Source of the DNA: Aselliscus stoliczkanus
Taxonomy: Eukaryota > Chordata > Mammalia > Chiroptera > Hipposideridae
Assembly (NCBI GenBank): GCA_033961575.1
Contig: CM066728.1
Location: 36,704,352 to 36,768,351, forward strand
Direction: 5' to 3'
DNA length: 64,000 bases
Translations under genes and position numbers: made by a program
The notes under the pieces: generated by a model
Seen by the model: the letters and a program-made list of their open reading frames with translations, nothing else
The model's database searches: none
Told to the model about the DNA's origin: nothing
Shown here: one piece after another, positions 59,930 to 64,000 of the stretch
Numbering within the stretch: position 1 is the stretch's first letter
Layout of the letters: every line of letters begins with the position of its first letter

Positions 59930-61840
59930 TGGTCAATTCTTCAAAATGTACACTGGGTCCCACTCTCTCACCTACCCAAGAAAGGTATTTCCTCTCCCTC
60001 CCCCATTATTATTCCTCCTCTCTTTATAATTAATACCACTTCTAATAACATACAAACATACCATAATATTTTCTAGTTTTCTAAAAAAAAAAAAAAGCAC
60101 TCTCTTGATGCCCTCATGCTCTTTATCAGCTGTTCTCTTTTATAATAAGAATTTCTGAAAGAGTTGTAGATACTCATTTTCTTCACTTTCTTACCTCCAA
60201 TTTTCTCTTTCACATTTTGATCCCACCACTACACTGAAGTTCACTTTGTCATTGTCACAATGACTGTATCTTTCCAAATCTGATAATCACCTCTGCCTTG
60301 ATTTTTCTGATTCTCCCAATACAATATTTGATATCATGAACACACTTTCTTCTTGAAAAACTTTCTTCACTTGGCTTCAAGAATATCAAATTCATATGGA
60401 AATTTTCCTATTTACTGACTACTGTTCCCCATTCTCAATGTTGGAGTACCCTAAAACTCAATCCTAAAATGTTTGTTCCCTATCTAAATAATCACATGTA
60501 ATTCAATGTTTTTAAATATTCTGTATATACTGATGACACATGTATATAACCATCATTTACTTCTTCTCTGAATTCCAGGCCCATTTATATAACTACCGAC
60601 TTGATATTTAAATATCTGGTAGGAAGTTTAAAAAGATAATTCTTGATTTCTCACACCTGAACCACAAATCTGCCCATCCCCATATCTTCCTCATTTCAGG
60701 AACTAGCACTACCCTTTATCCATTTGCTAATGCTAAAACTTGAGAGTAATCTTTAATTTTTCTTTTTTCTTATCACCCAAAATCTAATCCATCAGCTAAT
60801 TCTCTTGACCATATCTTCAAAATATGTTCTGAGTCCAACAGTTTCTCACCAGCTCCACTTTTATCTCTCTAGTCTACAAGTCATCATTTTCTGGCATACT
60901 ACTTTAATAGTTACCTAACTGGACTTCCAGCTTATACTCTTATCCTCCATAGTTTATTGTCCACATAAAGGCTAACATGAGCTTTTCAAAAGTATCTCAT
61001 GCTCCATAGCAGAGAATAGCTAGTTGTTCCAAAACCTAGGTTTTTGTATTCCTCGCTTTCAAAGCTGAGTGCCTTTTACATTTTCCCTTGTGGTTTTGCC
61101 ATACAACTCCTTTTAGCCAATGAAATACGGGGAAGTGACATTTGCCATGGCCAAGTCTAACCCTCAGATGCTCCCATGTATGATTCCCCCATGCTCCTTT
61201 GCCTTATGCTAGCTCAATGCAGCAAGCATGCAACTTGCTTCCAGATGGAATAACACTGGGTCTCTGAATTGCCCTCTGAAGCCTAGTTACCCACTGATTA
61301 GGGATATACATTCTGTATTTTATATAAATGGGAAATAATCTTACATGTTTTTGCGCCTTTGTATATTTTTGGATTTGTTTGTGACAGTAGCTAGAATTAC
61401 TTTAATTAGTACATTCTCTAATAGAAAATTCTCCAATGGCTTTCCATTACATTTAGAATAAATTTAAACTTCTCTCCATGCCTTTTGAGGCTCTAATGGC
61501 CTAGGTCTTGCAGAAATTGTGTGATTTCATCTCCTCCTCATTCATTCTCCTCTGCCCATACTCTTCTGTTGCTATTTCTAAAACACACCAAGCTAATTCA
61601 TATCCCAGGAAATTTATGTTTACTTTTCCCTCTGCCTGAAATGCCCTACCCTCAGATATTCATGCCTCATAACTACCTGTATCTATGTCAATTATTTATT
61701 TGCTTACTACCTTACTATCTATACCTTCTACTACAACTACAGCTCCATGAGAACAGGAACTTTTCCTTTCACTGCTAAATTCTGGCTAGGTATAGTGGTT
61801 TCTGAAATAAATAAATAATTATTAGACTAATGAATAAACA
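59930..61840 (+). mobile_element. L2 LINE, RT region to 3' end, interrupted
   Basis: Long L2 copy. RT part at about 60100-60500 ('ctgaaagagttgtagatac', 'caatgttggagtaccctaaa', where GVPQGS-type coding is now stop-broken). Then 'catcagctaattctcttgacc', 'ttcaaaatatgttctgagtc', 'tacctaactggacttccagc'. After an interruption at about 61005-61415 it resumes with 'aattctccaatggctttcc', 'ccctctgcctgaaatgcc' and the 3' UTR ('ctccatgagaacaggaac'). About 1.5 kb of L2 in total, among the longer relics here. Confidence 0.85.
61005..61415 (+). mobile_element. Unidentified insertion inside L2, possibly an old LTR
   Basis: About 410 bp that breaks the L2. 'gttccaaaacctaggttttt', 'gccaatgaaatacggggaag', 'tgacatttgccatggccaag' and, near the end, 'gacagtagctagaattactt' resemble the order of MLT1 or related LTRs. 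The ends are not sharp. Could also be a rearranged MaLR. Confidence 0.45.
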
Positions 61841-61878
61841 CAGTGTGGATGGATAGATGGTTAAACTGAAAATTCCTT

Positions 61879-62529
61879 TGTGGTAGGCAATCTCTAAAAG
61901 GACCCCCCATGGGCCAGCCGAGTGGTGTGGTGGTTAAGTGCTGGTTTGGGAAGCCAGCAGCCCCGGTTCGGTCCCACATATGAGGGCCAGTGACGCTGCC
62001 CTCAAAAAAAAAAAAAAAAAAAAGACCCCCCCTCCAGTGATTCCTGCCCACTGTTATTCATAGCCTTATGTAGTCCCCTCCCCTTGAGCAACATGCTGCT
62101 AAACAGTAGATACAACAGTGAAGGGATACCTCTTCTGTGATTAGGTTATATGAGAACTGTGACTTCCTTATTGCTGGTAAACTCTCTATTGACTTTCTTG
62201 GCTTGCACCCTTTGATAAAGCAAATAGCTATATGGCAAGTAACTGGAACAGCCACTAGCCAATAGTCAGCTGGGAACTACAGCCTTTAGTCCAACAAACC
62301 AGAAAAAACTGAATTCTGACACATGAACTTGGAGGTGGATCCTTCCCTACTCAAGCCATCAGATGAGACCTCAGCGCAGGGCAACACCTTGATGGAAGCC
62401 TTGTGAGATGCTGAGCAGAGAGCCCAGCGAATCCACGCCTAGGTTCCTAACCCACAGAAAACGTGTGAGAAGACATATATGAGCATTTATGTGTCTGAAT
62501 TTGTTACACAGAAATAGATAACTAATACA
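61879..62529 (+). mobile_element. MLT1-type MaLR LTR, split by a SINE
   Basis: Opens 'tgtggtaggcaatctctaaa' and, after the SINE, 'ttcctgcccactgttattc', 'gtagtcccctccccttgagc', 'ctgtgattaggttatatgag', 'tggatccttccctactcaag', 'ccatcagatgagacctcagc', 'acaccttgatggaagcc', 'ttcctaacccacagaaaac', and closes 'agataactaataca'. TG...CA ends with TCCTT / CCCTT flanks suggest the 5-bp duplication of an LTR element. Solo. Confidence 0.92.
61911..62020 (+). mobile_element. Family A SINE, short form, nested in MLT1
   Basis: Head 'gggccagccgagtggtgtgg', B box 'ggttcggtccc', end 'cgctgccctc' plus about 20 A. Left flank 'aaaggaccccccat', right 'aaagaccccccc', a duplication blurred by the C-run. Much younger than its LTR host. 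Confidence 0.95.
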
Positions 62530-64000
62530 CCCTTGGAGAGCTACTGATCTGGGTAGAGCAATAAGAAAATCTGCTTTTTCCTTACAAAACCAAATACAGT
62601 AATACAAAACTATTTTGTGCTGCTTTCTTGGGTGCCTGGTGCCCTAAAGTATAATCCAATATCTATAAACAGTTTTTTCCAGTTTTACTTCCAAATTCTG
62701 TAGGGAAAGGATAAGAATACCTTTTTAATCATTCTGGAAAGTCATTTTGGATGCAGAGTGTGGTACCATCAGAACAAGAACATATTTTCTCTTCATCCAA
62801 ACAGCAGCAGCATCTAGGAGCACAAACATTTAGGCCCTGCCTCTTAGACACTCTCATTTGTGGGATAACTGGTTCCACCTTTTTCATTTTTCCTTAAAAA
62901 TAATATAAAGAAAAAATAGAAAGGCAAAGTTATTTTGTTCTTGATGCTTGTATCCTTACTAGATTAGTAAGGAAACTTTCAGAGGAGACAAGTCACGGAA
63001 ACCTTAGGTTTGTTTCAAATATATTGATAAGGCTTGGTCTGGTTGTACTCTTACAAAATATTTTATCCCCTTAAATAACATTTGAGAGCTACCATAAAAA
63101 CTCTTGATTCAAAATGTTTTATTTCTTCTATGTTAAAATATACTAAATATGAGAATAAATTTCTGCTCTAACAACAGAAAATAAAATCAAAAATTGAATT
63201 AAATGGGAAAGTAGTGACAAGTTCTCACTCTGAAATAAATGTGTGAGACTAGCTGACAACAAGGAAGCCCATTCAGATTCTTATTCCTCTAGTAGTGTGG
63301 TTTGACACAAAGTCTAATAGGTATTTAGCCAGTAACTAGGGCAGCAAAATAGGGTCTGCAGCCCCTAATGCCTGTATCTATGACAATGCATCGAAGCTAC
63401 TAAAGCTATCATTGAAAATTTGAAGTTAGTGTCAAATTGGGATTTTTTTTTCAAGGGGATTGGGCTAGACTAGAGAAATAGATATATTTTGGCTTACATG
63501 GCCCAATGGTGGAGTGTTGGAAAGTAAAAATAATCTCTGATAACATGAATAGGGATTACCAAAATAGCTATGCCTGCAACAAACTTGTAAATTTTCATTT
63601 CTTGAAATCAAATATCCATTGGAGATTATAAACCATTTTCATTTTGCTATTATCAAGAAGAATAAAGTCTAACACCCATGTCTTCAATTGAACCACCTGA
63701 CAGCTACTTAGGTTTAGAAAACATAATGCTTCAGTGCAGGAGTAATACCAGTGTGTTGGTGCCTAGAGAAAAAAAGAATATTACAGCAAAAAAGAAAATG
63801 TAAATTACTTTTGATTTTTCATTTGGTATTGGGATTTTTACTCTTTACGCAATTGACTGCACATGCAACCAAAGAGGAGAAAAAAAAATCAACTAAATGG
63901 GTTTTTTAGCTGTTCTGCACAATTCAGATAGGTACAATAGATTTGCCAATAAATTCAACAGAAAAAACAATCAAACTTTCTCCTCAAGAGAAGAAATCCC
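62530..64000. other. Unplaced sequence to window end
   Basis: AT-rich, no repeat, RNA gene or exon recognised. Confidence 0.5.

Overview
The window is mammalian nuclear DNA with no gene I can support. It is AT-rich, every open frame is short, and the longer ones fall inside transposon relics. The repeat content (L1, L2, MIR, MaLR and ERV-L remnants, hAT, Tigger and mariner fossils) is that of a placental mammal. Two tRNA-derived SINE families dominate the young insertions. One (family B) has body and tail phrases that I associate, from memory, with the Rhin-type SINEs of rhinolophoid bats (horseshoe, leaf-nosed and false-vampire bats). A yinpterochiropteran bat is therefore the most likely source, as an inference. 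Short mariner derivatives fit a bat genome too.

Layout. 1-3.3 kb: family B SINEs and a MIR around unplaced sequence. 3.9-6.2 kb: an L1 made of 5' UTR joined directly to 3' end, with both ORFs missing. 6.2-6.7 kb: a hAT fossil. 8.8-12.8 kb: two antisense MaLR LTRs in mostly unique sequence. 14.1-20.3 kb: a dense antisense block (SINE, L1 3' end, Tigger, a GC-rich probable L1 5' UTR, an old L1 covering ORF2 and ORF1, and a long SINE). 20-34 kb: MIR, L2, a hAT with a clear 8-bp duplication, a mariner derivative, a 528-bp TIR element, and a repeat-poor interval at 29.5-33.9 kb that is the best place to look for conserved noncoding DNA. 34-40 kb: L1 3' ends, an antisense ERV-L pol relic and an MLT1-type LTR. 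40-47.3 kb: a 5'-truncated L1 of about 4.6 kb with a 466-bp SINE nested in it, flanked by further SINEs. 47.3-57 kb: mostly unplaced sequence with one perfect 64-bp tandem duplication, a second mariner derivative, an MLT1-like LTR, AT palindromes and a three-module SINE. 57-62.5 kb: L2 in both orientations, microsatellites, a MaLR LTR and an MLT1 LTR split by a young SINE. 62.5-64 kb: nothing recognised.

No genes act together here. What the window records is a history of retroposition: L1 machinery moved the SINEs, as A-tails and 10-16 bp target-site duplications show, and several insertions can be ordered by nesting. I found no undescribed functional system. The most informative observations are the fixed-length short forms of both SINE families, the shared AATAAA/TCTTT tail of the long forms, the ORF-less L1, and two small tandem duplications. 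Family names come from memory of consensus sequences and were not checked by alignment.
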